A stretch of 64,000 bases of DNA from Virgisporangium aurantiacum (GTDB lineage: Bacteria > Actinomycetota > Actinomycetes > Mycobacteriales > Micromonosporaceae): assembly GCF_016863635.1 (NCBI RefSeq), contig NZ_BOPG01000022.1, positions 62,001-126,000 of the forward strand. Direction: 5' to 3'. Positions 44,960-52,340 of this stretch are shown here, in pieces. Numbering within the stretch: the first letter of the stretch is position 1; each line of letters starts with the position of its first letter. The position numbers and the translations under genes were made by a program. Below the pieces are notes generated by a model. That model was not told the DNA's origin, searched no databases, and was given only the letters and a program-made list of their open reading frames with translations.

Positions 44960-46580
44960 TGTGGACCGCCGGCTCCGGTGTCCCGTCGGCCGGCTCCGGT
45001 TCCGGTTCCGCGATTGCCTCGTGCACCTCGGCGCCCTCCATCGCCGCCGGCTCGCCCGGCTCGGGGACGCGCGGTTCCGGCCTCGTCAGCGCGAACAACC
45101 CGCACACCACGGCCACGAACAGGTAGCCGAGACTGACCTCCCAGTTCGCGTTCCACTGCACCTTCTCGCCGTGGATCAGCCCGATGAACGACAACGCCGA
45201 CCCGACCACCGCGAACGCCGCCGCGTTCACGAACCGCTTGTCGATGATGAACGCGACGAGCCCGCCCAGTATCAGGCCGGCGAGGATCGCTCCGTGGCCG
45301 AGCGACACAAGCCCCTGGTACACGACGCCCGCGTTCTCCAGGGCCGCGTTCCCGACCGTCGCGGCGGAACTGCCGGCCGCCGCCAACGCGTTGTCGATCA
45401 GCCCGGTACCCCACGCCGCGAGGTTCGGGATGAACGCCGCCACCACGGCCGCCGCGTGCGCGCGCGGCGTGTGCTGGAACGCCTGCGCGCCGATCAGCAG
45501 CCCGATGTAGAGCAGGATCGGCACGATCGCCGGCAACGGGAAGATGGCGCCCAGCAACCCGAACATGCCCAGGAAGCACAGCAGCGCGATCACCACGCCG
45601 GTGGCCATCGAGTAGCCGGTGCGGCCGCCGGCCGCCTTCCAGCCCGGATGCCCGACGTAGACGGCCGGCGGGAACGGCGACCCGAGCGCCGCACCGATCA
45701 CCGCGCCGGCGCCGTCGGCCAGCAGCACGCTGCGGAGGTTGTAGTTGTCGCCGGCCGCCGCGGCACTCTCCACATTGGTCATTCCCTCGGTGAAGTTGTA
45801 GACGCCGAGCGGGATCGCGGTGGCGAGCAGCGGCGCGACGTCGCGCAGGCCGGAGATCAGCAGGTCGAGTTCGAAGTTCGGCACGGCGATCGCGATGTCC
45901 TTCGCCGCGGCCGTCACGTCGGGAACCGACATCGCGCCGCCGATCCAGCCGATCGCGGTGCCCACCAGGAGGGCCGCGAGGCCGATCGGGAAGTTGCCCG
46001 GCAACTTGATGTCGGTGAGCAGCCCGACGAGCAGCAGTGCGAACACCGGCAGCGCCACCCACGCCATCGTCCACATGCGCGCGGCCGGGAGCATCGAGAT
46101 GAACGTGATGGAGATGCCGGCGAGGGTGCCCAGCAACGCCGCCCGCGGCGCGTACTTCCGGATGTACGGTCCCACGAACGCGCCGATGAGCACGATGACG
46201 CCGATGATGAACGCCCACGCGAGCCCGGCCTTCCAGGCGGCGACGGCGTCCTGGGTCTTCAGGTAGATCGGCAGCATGATCACGAAGATCACGATGAACA
46301 TGTGCGGCACGCTCGGCCCGTACGGCAGTGCCGTCACGTCGGAGCGGTTCTCCCGGCGGGCCAGCCGCCGGGCCAGGAACGTGTAGTAGATGTTGCCGAA
46401 CACGAGCGCGATCCCCAGCGCCGGCAGGATCGTCCCGAACACGCTGCGCTCCGGCAGGTGCACCACGAACAGGCAGAGCGAGGTGAGCGTCAGGACGTTG
46501 ACGAGCACGTTGACGCCGAACCCGAAGAACGCGTTGGTGTCGCCGCGTACCCAGTAGGGCAGGTCGGTCTTGAGTTTCAT
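44949..46580 (-). CDS. NCS2-type (xanthine/uracil-like) permease
   Basis: 543 aa with 12-14 membrane helices, including [41 protein letters not shown] and [18 protein letters not shown], the last being a Q/E-motif region like nucleobase permeases. The C-terminus is a Pro/Glu-rich cytoplasmic tail. Within a biuret operon the substrate is probably biuret, cyanurate, triuret or a related ureide, which is an inference. ATG 46580 overlaps the second hydrolase stop by four bases. Confidence 0.85.
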   Translation of the reverse strand: MKLKTDLPYWVRGDTNAFFGFGVNVLVNVLTLTSLCLFVVHLPERSVFGTILPALGIALVFGNIYYTFLARRLARRENRSDVTALPYGPSVPHMFIVIFVIMLPIYLKTQDAVAAWKAGLAWAFIIGVIVLIGAFVGPYIRKYAPRAALLGTLAGISITFISMLPAARMWTMAWVALPVFALLLVGLLTDIKLPGNFPIGLAALLVGTAIGWIGGAMSVPDVTAAAKDIAIAVPNFELDLLISGLRDVAPLLATAIPLGVYNFTEGMTNVESAAAAGDNYNLRSVLLADGAGAVIGAALGSPFPPAVYVGHPGWKAAGGRTGYSMATGVVIALLCFLGMFGLLGAIFPLPAIVPILLYIGLLIGAQAFQHTPRAHAAAVVAAFIPNLAAWGTGLIDNALAAAGSSAATVGNAALENAGVVYQGLVSLGHGAILAGLILGGLVAFIIDKRFVNAAAFAVVGSALSFIGLIHGEKVQWNANWEVSLGYLFVAVVCGLFALTRPEPRVPEPGEPAAMEGAEVHEAIAEPEPEPADGTPEPAVHSGR

Positions 46581-47257
46581 GCCGCTCCCTCCAGAACGAG
46601 CATCTCCGTGAAGTCGGTCGACGTGGCGACCCAGCCGAAGATGCCGCCCTGTGCGGCGACCATCTCCAGCGCGACCCGGTGGAACTCCGGGAAGTACGAG
46701 CCGACGCAGTCGGCCAGCACCAGGCACTCGTACCCGCGGTCGTTGGCCTCCCGCACGGTCGTGTGCACGCACACCTCGGTGGTCACGCCGGCGACGACGA
46801 GGCTGCGGATGCCCATCCCGGTGAGCATCGTGCCGAGTTCGGTGGCGTAGAAGGCGCCCTTGCCGGGTTTGTCGACGACCGGTTCACCGGGAGCGGGCGC
46901 CAACTCGTCGATGATGTCGTGGCCGTACTCGCCGCGGATGAGGATGCGGCCCATCGGTCCCGGGTCCCCGATCTTCTGGCTCGGCCGGCCGCGCGCGAGC
47001 TTGGCCGGCGGACAGTCGCTGAGATCGGCCCGGTGCCCTTCCCGGGTGTGGATGACCGCGAGCCCGGCGGCCCGGCACGCGCGCAGCAGCGCGGCCGTCG
47101 GCTCGATCGTGCGGCGCAGTTGCGAGACGTCGTTGCCGAGGCTCTCCCCGAACCCGCCGGGTTCGAGGAAGTCGCGCTGCATGTCGATCACGAGCAGCGC
47201 GGTGGTGGTCGGTTCAAAGGCGAAAGGTGACGGTCGTGCGCTTGCGACTGTTGGCAT
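46577..47257 (-). CDS. Isochorismatase-like hydrolase, possible triuret hydrolase
   Basis: 226 aa cysteine hydrolase. The triad fits the biuret-hydrolase family: Asp25 (VIDMQRDF), Lys130 ([12 protein letters not shown]), Cys163 ([19 protein letters not shown]) and Gln203. It is clearly paralogous to the adjacent biuH (10-base gap), sharing [11 protein letters not shown] and GRILI.GE.G..I. Known bacteria pair BiuH with a triuret hydrolase of the same family, so this one may act on triuret or on carboxybiuret. It begins at ATG 47257 with GGTGAAG upstream. Confidence 0.8.
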   Translation of the reverse strand: MPTVASARPSPFAFEPTTTALLVIDMQRDFLEPGGFGESLGNDVSQLRRTIEPTAALLRACRAAGLAVIHTREGHRADLSDCPPAKLARGRPSQKIGDPGPMGRILIRGEYGHDIIDELAPAPGEPVVDKPGKGAFYATELGTMLTGMGIRSLVVAGVTTEVCVHTTVREANDRGYECLVLADCVGSYFPEFHRVALEMVAAQGGIFGWVATSTDFTEMLVLEGAA

Positions 47258-47267
47258 GCTTCACCGC

Positions 47268-47957
47268 CTAGGTTGTTGCCGCGATGACGTCGCCCGAGGT
47301 GGCGACGCAGCCGAACACGCCGCCCTGCATGGTGACCATGTGCAGGGCCGCGTCGTGGTTGGACTTGTCGGTCGCCCCCGTGCAGTCCGACAGGATGAGG
47401 CATTCGTAGCCCCGGTCGTTCGCCTCGCGCATCGTGGTGTGCACGCAGACGTCGGTGGTGATGCCGGTGAGGATCAGGTGGGTGATGCTCTTCGTGCGGA
47501 GCACGAGATCGAGGTCGGTCGCGTAGAAGGCGCCCTTGCCCGGCTTGTCGATGACGACCTCGCCGTCGACCGGTGCGACCTCCGGCACGATCTCCCAGCC
47601 CGGTTCGCCCTTGACGAGGATGCGACCGCACGGGCCGGGTCCGCCGATCTCGGCGCCGATCTTCGCCGAGCGCCACCGCTTGTTGGCCGGCAGGTCGGCG
47701 AGGTCGGGCCGGTGCCCCTCGCGGGTGTGGATCACGGGCATCCCGGTCTGTCTCGCATGGGCGAGGATCCGCTGGGTCGCCGGCAGCCCGGCGCGGGTGA
47801 GGCCGATGTCGTAGCCCATCGCGTCGACGTAGCCGCCGGGACCGCAGAAGTCGATCTGCCAGTCGATACAGATGAGGGCGGCGCGCTCGACCGGCACGCT
47901 GCCGTCGAACGGCCAGTCGTAGGGGTTGGCCTTCACCGGGCCGATGCGAGCGTTCAT
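47268..47957 (-). CDS. biuH: Biuret hydrolase
   Basis: 229 aa isochorismatase-fold enzyme, hydrolysing biuret to allophanate and ammonia. Asp32, Lys138, Cys171 and Gln211 fall at the spacing I recall for Rhizobium BiuH (36, 142, 175, 215). Diagnostic strings are GGYVDAMGYD, DLADLPANKRWRS, GPGPCGRILVKGEPGW and [18 protein letters not shown] 47957 lies inside a palindrome (47955-47979), implying a leaderless or operator-overlapping start. Downstream genes complete the route to ammonia and CO2. Confidence 0.88.
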   Translation of the reverse strand: MNARIGPVKANPYDWPFDGSVPVERAALICIDWQIDFCGPGGYVDAMGYDIGLTRAGLPATQRILAHARQTGMPVIHTREGHRPDLADLPANKRWRSAKIGAEIGGPGPCGRILVKGEPGWEIVPEVAPVDGEVVIDKPGKGAFYATDLDLVLRTKSITHLILTGITTDVCVHTTMREANDRGYECLILSDCTGATDKSNHDAALHMVTMQGGVFGCVATSGDVIAATT

Positions 47958-47979
47958 TCTGTCGATTGTCGACAGAATG
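47955..47979. promoter_or_regulatory. Palindromic operator over the biuH start codon
   Basis: CATTCTGTCGA-TTG-TCGACAGAATG: perfect 11-bp arms with a 3-base centre. The core GTCGAC flanked by T..A resembles sites of FCD-type GntR regulators, and the gntR gene ends 46 bases upstream. Binding here would block transcription or initiation of the whole biuret operon. Confidence 0.7.
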
Positions 47980-48024
47980 GTTTCGAGTCAAGCCGCCGAA
48001 TGTAACGCCGGGATGACGTACCCC

Positions 48025-48681
48025 TCACGAGATGTAGGTCTGCGCTCCGTGGCTCGCCAGCGCCGCGATGATCTCCCCGGGGTCGCCGGCCGTGAGGGCC
48101 GCCATCACGTGCTCGTGCCGGTGCACCCCTGATCCACCACCGTGCGAGTCGGCCTCGCGGCGCAGGTTCAGCGCCATGTACAGCTGGATCTTCAAGAGGA
48201 CGGACTCGTGCGTGGCCGTCAGTTGCCCGTTCCCGGCCAGCACCACGATCGCCCCGTGGAACCGCCGGTGCGCGTCGGCGATGTCGAGCCGGTCACCCCG
48301 CTCCGCGGCGGCCCGCATGGCATCGAGGGCGGCGACCACGCCGCTGAGGTCGGGCCGCGCGTCGTCCTTGAAGGCCGTGCGGATCGCGTGTTGTTCGAGG
48401 ACGTCGCGCACCTCGTACAGCTCGTGCACGTCGCGGTCGGACAACGTCGCCACCCGGACCCCGCGCCGCGGCACGTGCTCGACCAGCCCCTGCTGGGCCA
48501 GGAGCCGCAGCGCCTCCCGCAACGGCGCCCGGCTGATCCCGAACCGGCGGGTGAGCTGTTCCTCGATCAGCCGCTCCCCCGGGTCGCTGCCGCCGCTGAG
48601 AATCTCCCGGCTCAACCGCTCGACGGCGAGCTCCACCAGGCTGGCGCTCGCCAACTCTCCGGAGACAGCGGATTCGGTCAC
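48025..48681 (-). CDS. GntR-family (FCD) transcriptional regulator
   Basis: 218 aa. N-terminal winged helix (ERLIEEQLTRRFGISRAPLREALRLLAQQGLVEHVPRRGVRV) cut here into its conserved parts ISRAPLREALRLLAQQGLV and PRRGVRVATLS; the C-terminal FCD domain has IADAHRRFHGAIV and HRHEHVMAALTAGD with metal-binding His. It probably represses the downstream biuret operon until an intermediate binds. GTG 48681 is the likely start; no strong ribosome site is visible. A perfect palindrome lies 26 bases upstream. Confidence 0.88.
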   Translation of the reverse strand: MTESAVSGELASASLVELAVERLSREILSGGSDPGERLIEEQLTRRFGISRAPLREALRLLAQQGLVEHVPRRGVRVATLSDRDVHELYEVRDVLEQHAIRTAFKDDARPDLSGVVAALDAMRAAAERGDRLDIADAHRRFHGAIVVLAGNGQLTATHESVLLKIQLYMALNLRREADSHGGGSGVHRHEHVMAALTAGDPGEIIAALASHGAQTYIS

Positions 48682-48706
48682 GGGTGTCAGTGTGCCACCA
48701 CGGCTC

Positions 48707-48722
48707 TTGAGCGATCGCTCAA
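48707..48722. promoter_or_regulatory. 16-bp perfect palindrome upstream of the GntR gene
   Basis: TTGAGCGATCGCTCAA, self-complementary over all 16 bases, lies 25-40 bases before the GntR start. It looks like a regulator half-site pair (GAGCG/CGCTC is common for TetR-type operators). It differs from the biuH palindrome, so it may serve another regulator. Confidence 0.55.
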
Positions 48723-48818
48723 CTCCGTGCCGCTGTACCGCGGCCGCCGTCCTCATCGAGGTCGCCGACGAACTCGGGCCGGTCGCCACCCGCGTCCTCC
48801 GCCGCCTCGCCCGGCGCG

Positions 48819-50576
48819 TCAGGTGAGGTGTTCGGTGATCCAGGCGACCGCCTCGTCCAGGTAACGGCGGCGGCTCTCCAGCCGCACGAAGTCGTGGCCT
48901 TCGCCGTCGAGGATGGTGTAGCGGTGGGGTTTGCCGTGCCGCACCAGCGCCGCCACCAGTTGGTGGGCCTCCTGCACGGGCACGTTGGTGTCGCTGGCGC
49001 CGTGCACGATCAACAGCGGCGCTTCCAGGTTCTCGATGCGGCGCAGCGGTGACAGGTCCATCAGCAGGCCGCGGTCGCGCACCGGGTCGCCGTATTTGCT
49101 CACCGCACCGGCGGCGATCCACGGCTCGGTGTGCTCGTAGAACGTGAGCAGGTCGGCCATCCCGCACACCTCGACCCCCACCGAGAAGAGCGACGGGTAC
49201 GTCACCAGGGCCGCGAGCGTCAGGTAGCCGCCGTAGGAGCGGCCCATCACGCCGAGGCCGCCGTTGGCGGCCAGGCCGCCGTCCACAAGATAGGAAGCGC
49301 ACGCGGCGACGTCCGCGATCGCGCCGTGGCGGCCGGCCAGGTTGTCGAGGTTGACGAACGTGCGCCCGTAACCCGAGGACCCGCGCACGTTCGGCGCGAA
49401 CACGGCGATCCCGCGCGCCGCGAGTTGCTGGTAGATCGGGTTGTGCCCGGGGCGTTCCTGCGACTCGGGGCCACCGTGCAGGAAGATCATCGTCGGGTAG
49501 GGCGGCTCGCCGGCCGGGCGGTAGAACCAGCCGGTGAGCGCCAGGCCGTCCTCCGACACGACGTGGTGCAGCTCCGGCGCGCCGACCATCGACCAGGTCG
49601 GGCGCGGGAACACCGGCGCGGAGTGCGCCGACGCCACCTTCACGCGGAACAGCGAGCGCCGCGCGCCCGGCCCCTCCGCGCACACCACGAGCGTGCTGCC
49701 GTCGCGGGAGAACCGGGGATGCGACAGCACGTCGCCGGCCGGCGGGGTGACCCAGCGCTCGATGCGCGTCACCGGGTCGAACAACGTGAGATCGCTTCGG
49801 CCGGACGCGTTCCACAGCAACGCCAGCAGCCCCGTCTCCCGGGACACGGCGACGTCCTCCAGCTCGGCGTCGGGCCGGGCGGCGACCACCACCGGCTCGC
49901 CGCCCGGCACCGGGTGGTCACCGGTGACCGGCACCGCGATCAGCCGGGCCATTTCGCTGTCGTAGTCGGTGCGGGCGTAGATGAGGGACCCGTCGGGCGA
50001 GAACACGCCCTGCTCGGTGCTGCTGTCGAACGTCCCCTCGAAAAGCGGACCCGCGACGCCGCTGTCCAGATCGACGACGCGCACCCGCCGGCGCCCGCGT
50101 GGCCCTTCGCGGACCGCGACGAAGCGACCGTCCCTGCTGACGTCGAGCACGGCGACCAGTTCGCCGCGGGTGAGCCGCTGGCGGGCCATCGACCGGGGGT
50201 TGATCAGCAGGCCGCGCCACAGTTCACCGATCTCGGTGACCGCGAACACCACCGCGTCGCGGACCTCGACCCAGCCGGCCGACAGGATCGTGGTGGCGCC
50301 GAAGCCCGCGGCCTGGCGCAGCCCGGTTCCGTCGGGGCGGATCATCCACAGCTCGGTGCGCGGCGCGCCGCCGGGCGCGATCTCGACGGCCACCCACTCG
50401 CCGTCCGGCGAGTAGTGCACCGCGGTCACCGGATCCTTCCCGGTGGGAAGCATCGTGCCGCTGACGTACGCCTGCGGCGAACCGCTCAGGTCGGAGATGT
50501 AGGCGATGCGGGACCCGTCGGGGGACGGGGACGGGCCCCAGGACCCGTCGCTCAACTCGTCGAACTGCACGGTCAA
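48819..50576 (-). CDS. S9 family prolyl oligopeptidase-like peptidase
   Basis: 585 aa. An N-terminal beta-propeller with WD-like PSPDGSRIAYIS and FSRDGSTLVV repeats (about 1-330) is followed by an alpha/beta hydrolase domain: HGGPESQERPG, nucleophile GRSYGGYLT, Asp in VHGASDTNVPV, and His in GEGHDF. No signal peptide, so it acts in the cytoplasm, cutting small peptides. TTG 50576 (or GTG 50570) follows the amidotransferase stop directly, so it ends a three-gene operon that may make and recycle a peptide. Confidence 0.9.
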   Translation of the reverse strand: MTVQFDELSDGSWGPSPSPDGSRIAYISDLSGSPQAYVSGTMLPTGKDPVTAVHYSPDGEWVAVEIAPGGAPRTELWMIRPDGTGLRQAAGFGATTILSAGWVEVRDAVVFAVTEIGELWRGLLINPRSMARQRLTRGELVAVLDVSRDGRFVAVREGPRGRRRVRVVDLDSGVAGPLFEGTFDSSTEQGVFSPDGSLIYARTDYDSEMARLIAVPVTGDHPVPGGEPVVVAARPDAELEDVAVSRETGLLALLWNASGRSDLTLFDPVTRIERWVTPPAGDVLSHPRFSRDGSTLVVCAEGPGARRSLFRVKVASAHSAPVFPRPTWSMVGAPELHHVVSEDGLALTGWFYRPAGEPPYPTMIFLHGGPESQERPGHNPIYQQLAARGIAVFAPNVRGSSGYGRTFVNLDNLAGRHGAIADVAACASYLVDGGLAANGGLGVMGRSYGGYLTLAALVTYPSLFSVGVEVCGMADLLTFYEHTEPWIAAGAVSKYGDPVRDRGLLMDLSPLRRIENLEAPLLIVHGASDTNVPVQEAHQLVAALVRHGKPHRYTILDGEGHDFVRLESRRRYLDEAVAWITEHLT

Positions 50577-52337
50577 TCAGATACCACGGCGCTGCAGCCA
50601 CAGCTCCAGCAACCCCAGTTGCCACAATGCGTTCGCGTCGAGCGTGGTGCGGTGCTTGTTGGGGTCGCTCAGCAGTTCGTCGACGTACTCGCGCCGGAAG
50701 AGGCCGCGATCGCTGGTGTACAAGGCATCGCGGACGTCGTCGAGCAGCTGGCCGCTGAGGTGACGGATCGCGGGCACCGGGAAGTAGCCCTTGGGCCGGT
50801 CGATCACCTCGTCGGGCACGACGCCGCGGGAGGCGGCCTTCAGCACGCCCTTGCCGCCCTCGGCCAGCTTCAACCCCGGCGGGCAGGCGGCCGCCAGCTC
50901 CACCACCTCGTGGTCCAGGAACGGCACCCGGGCCTCCAGGCCGAACGCCATCGTCATGTTGTCGACCCGCTTCACCGGATCGTCGACGAGCATGACGTTG
51001 CTGTCGAGCCGCAGCGCCGCGTCGAGCGCCTCCTCCGCTCCGGGCGCCGCGAAGTGCGCGGCGACGAACTCCCGGCTGGCGTCGTGGTCGGGCAACCACG
51101 CGGGCGCGAGCTGGGCGACCAGGTCTTCATGGGGACGGTCGAAGAACTCCCGCCGGTAGGTGTTCAGCGCCCCGTCGCGGTCCACGTTCGCGAGCGGCGG
51201 GTACCAGGAGTACCCGGCGAACACCTCGTCGGCGCCCTGCCCCGACTGAACGACCTTCACGTGCTTGGACACCTCCTCGGACAGGAGGTAGAACGCGACG
51301 CAGTCGTGGCTGACCATCGGCTCGCTCATCGCGTCGATCGCGCGGTGGACGGCGGGGATGAACCGGTCGGCGCTGATGCGGATCTGGTGGTGGTCGGTGC
51401 CGAACCGGTCGGCGATCAGGTCGGAGTAGCGGAACTCGTCGCCCTCCTCGCCGGCCTTGGCCTCGAACCCGATCGAGAACGTGGTGAGCCCGCTCTGCCC
51501 GGCCTCGGCGAGCAGTGCGACGATCAGGCTGGAGTCGAGGCCGCCCGACAGCAGGACGCCCACGGGAACGTCGGCGACGGTTCGCCGGTCCACCGCGATC
51601 TTCAGCCGTTCGAGGACGGCCGCCGGCCAGTCCTCAATGGACAGTGCGTCGCGCGTGTGGGTGGAACGCCAGTAGATTTCGTCTTTCACCGCGCCGTCGC
51701 GGGTGATCGTGCGGATCGTCGCCGGCGGCAGCTTGCGGATCCCTTTCAGGATCGTGCGCGGCGCCGGCACCACCGAGTGGAACGACATGTAGTGGTGCAG
51801 GGCGATCGGGTCGATGCCCGTGTCGACGCCGCCGGCCGCGAGCAGCGACTGCAGATTGGACGCGAACCGCAGCCGTTGCGGGGATTCCGCGATGTACATC
51901 GGCTTGATGCCGAGCCGGTCGCGGCTCAGGACCACGGTTCCGGTCCGGTGGTCGATCATCGCGAACGCCCACATGCCGTAGAACCGCTCGACGCAGCGCG
52001 GCCCCCACCGGTGGAACGCCTTGATGATGACCTCGGTGTCCGATGTGGACACGAAGCGGTAGCCTTCGTCGATCAACGATGCGCGCAGCTGCTTGTAGTT
52101 GTAGATGCAGCCGTTGAACACCAGCGTCAGGCCGAGCCCGGTGTCGGTCATCGGCTGCGTCCCCGCGTCCGATAGATCGATGATCTTCAGCCGGTGATGG
52201 ACGAACGCCGCGCGTTCGTTCGACCAGAACCCGTGCCCGTCGGGCCCGCGCGGGTCCAGGCACGGGCTCATCCTCCGCACCGCCTCTTCGTCGGGCCCGC
52301 GCCCGTCGAACCGGATCTCGCCGCCGAAACCGCACAT
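50577..52337 (-). CDS. Asparagine-synthase-type glutamine amidotransferase
   Basis: 586 aa. Cys2 is the glutaminase nucleophile (MCGFGGEI), with RGPDGHG, FNGCIYNY and SDTEVII of the class II glutaminase domain. The synthetase domain carries the PP-loop VLLSGGLDSSLI. The general pattern is close to amidotransferases that modify small peptides (for example N-acetylglutaminylglutamine amide synthesis). It starts three bases after the ligase stop and its own stop abuts the S9 peptidase start. It probably amidates the product of the adjacent ligase; free asparagine synthesis is the alternative. Confidence 0.88.
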   Translation of the reverse strand: MCGFGGEIRFDGRGPDEEAVRRMSPCLDPRGPDGHGFWSNERAAFVHHRLKIIDLSDAGTQPMTDTGLGLTLVFNGCIYNYKQLRASLIDEGYRFVSTSDTEVIIKAFHRWGPRCVERFYGMWAFAMIDHRTGTVVLSRDRLGIKPMYIAESPQRLRFASNLQSLLAAGGVDTGIDPIALHHYMSFHSVVPAPRTILKGIRKLPPATIRTITRDGAVKDEIYWRSTHTRDALSIEDWPAAVLERLKIAVDRRTVADVPVGVLLSGGLDSSLIVALLAEAGQSGLTTFSIGFEAKAGEEGDEFRYSDLIADRFGTDHHQIRISADRFIPAVHRAIDAMSEPMVSHDCVAFYLLSEEVSKHVKVVQSGQGADEVFAGYSWYPPLANVDRDGALNTYRREFFDRPHEDLVAQLAPAWLPDHDASREFVAAHFAAPGAEEALDAALRLDSNVMLVDDPVKRVDNMTMAFGLEARVPFLDHEVVELAAACPPGLKLAEGGKGVLKAASRGVVPDEVIDRPKGYFPVPAIRHLSGQLLDDVRDALYTSDRGLFRREYVDELLSDPNKHRTTLDANALWQLGLLELWLQRRGI

Positions 52338-52340
52338 ACG

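Noticed and set aside
48726-48826. Possible C-terminal fragment of another gene between gntR and the S9 gene
   Set aside because: Only about 30 residues (VLIEVADELGPVATRVL..), no start codon or family match; too short to call.
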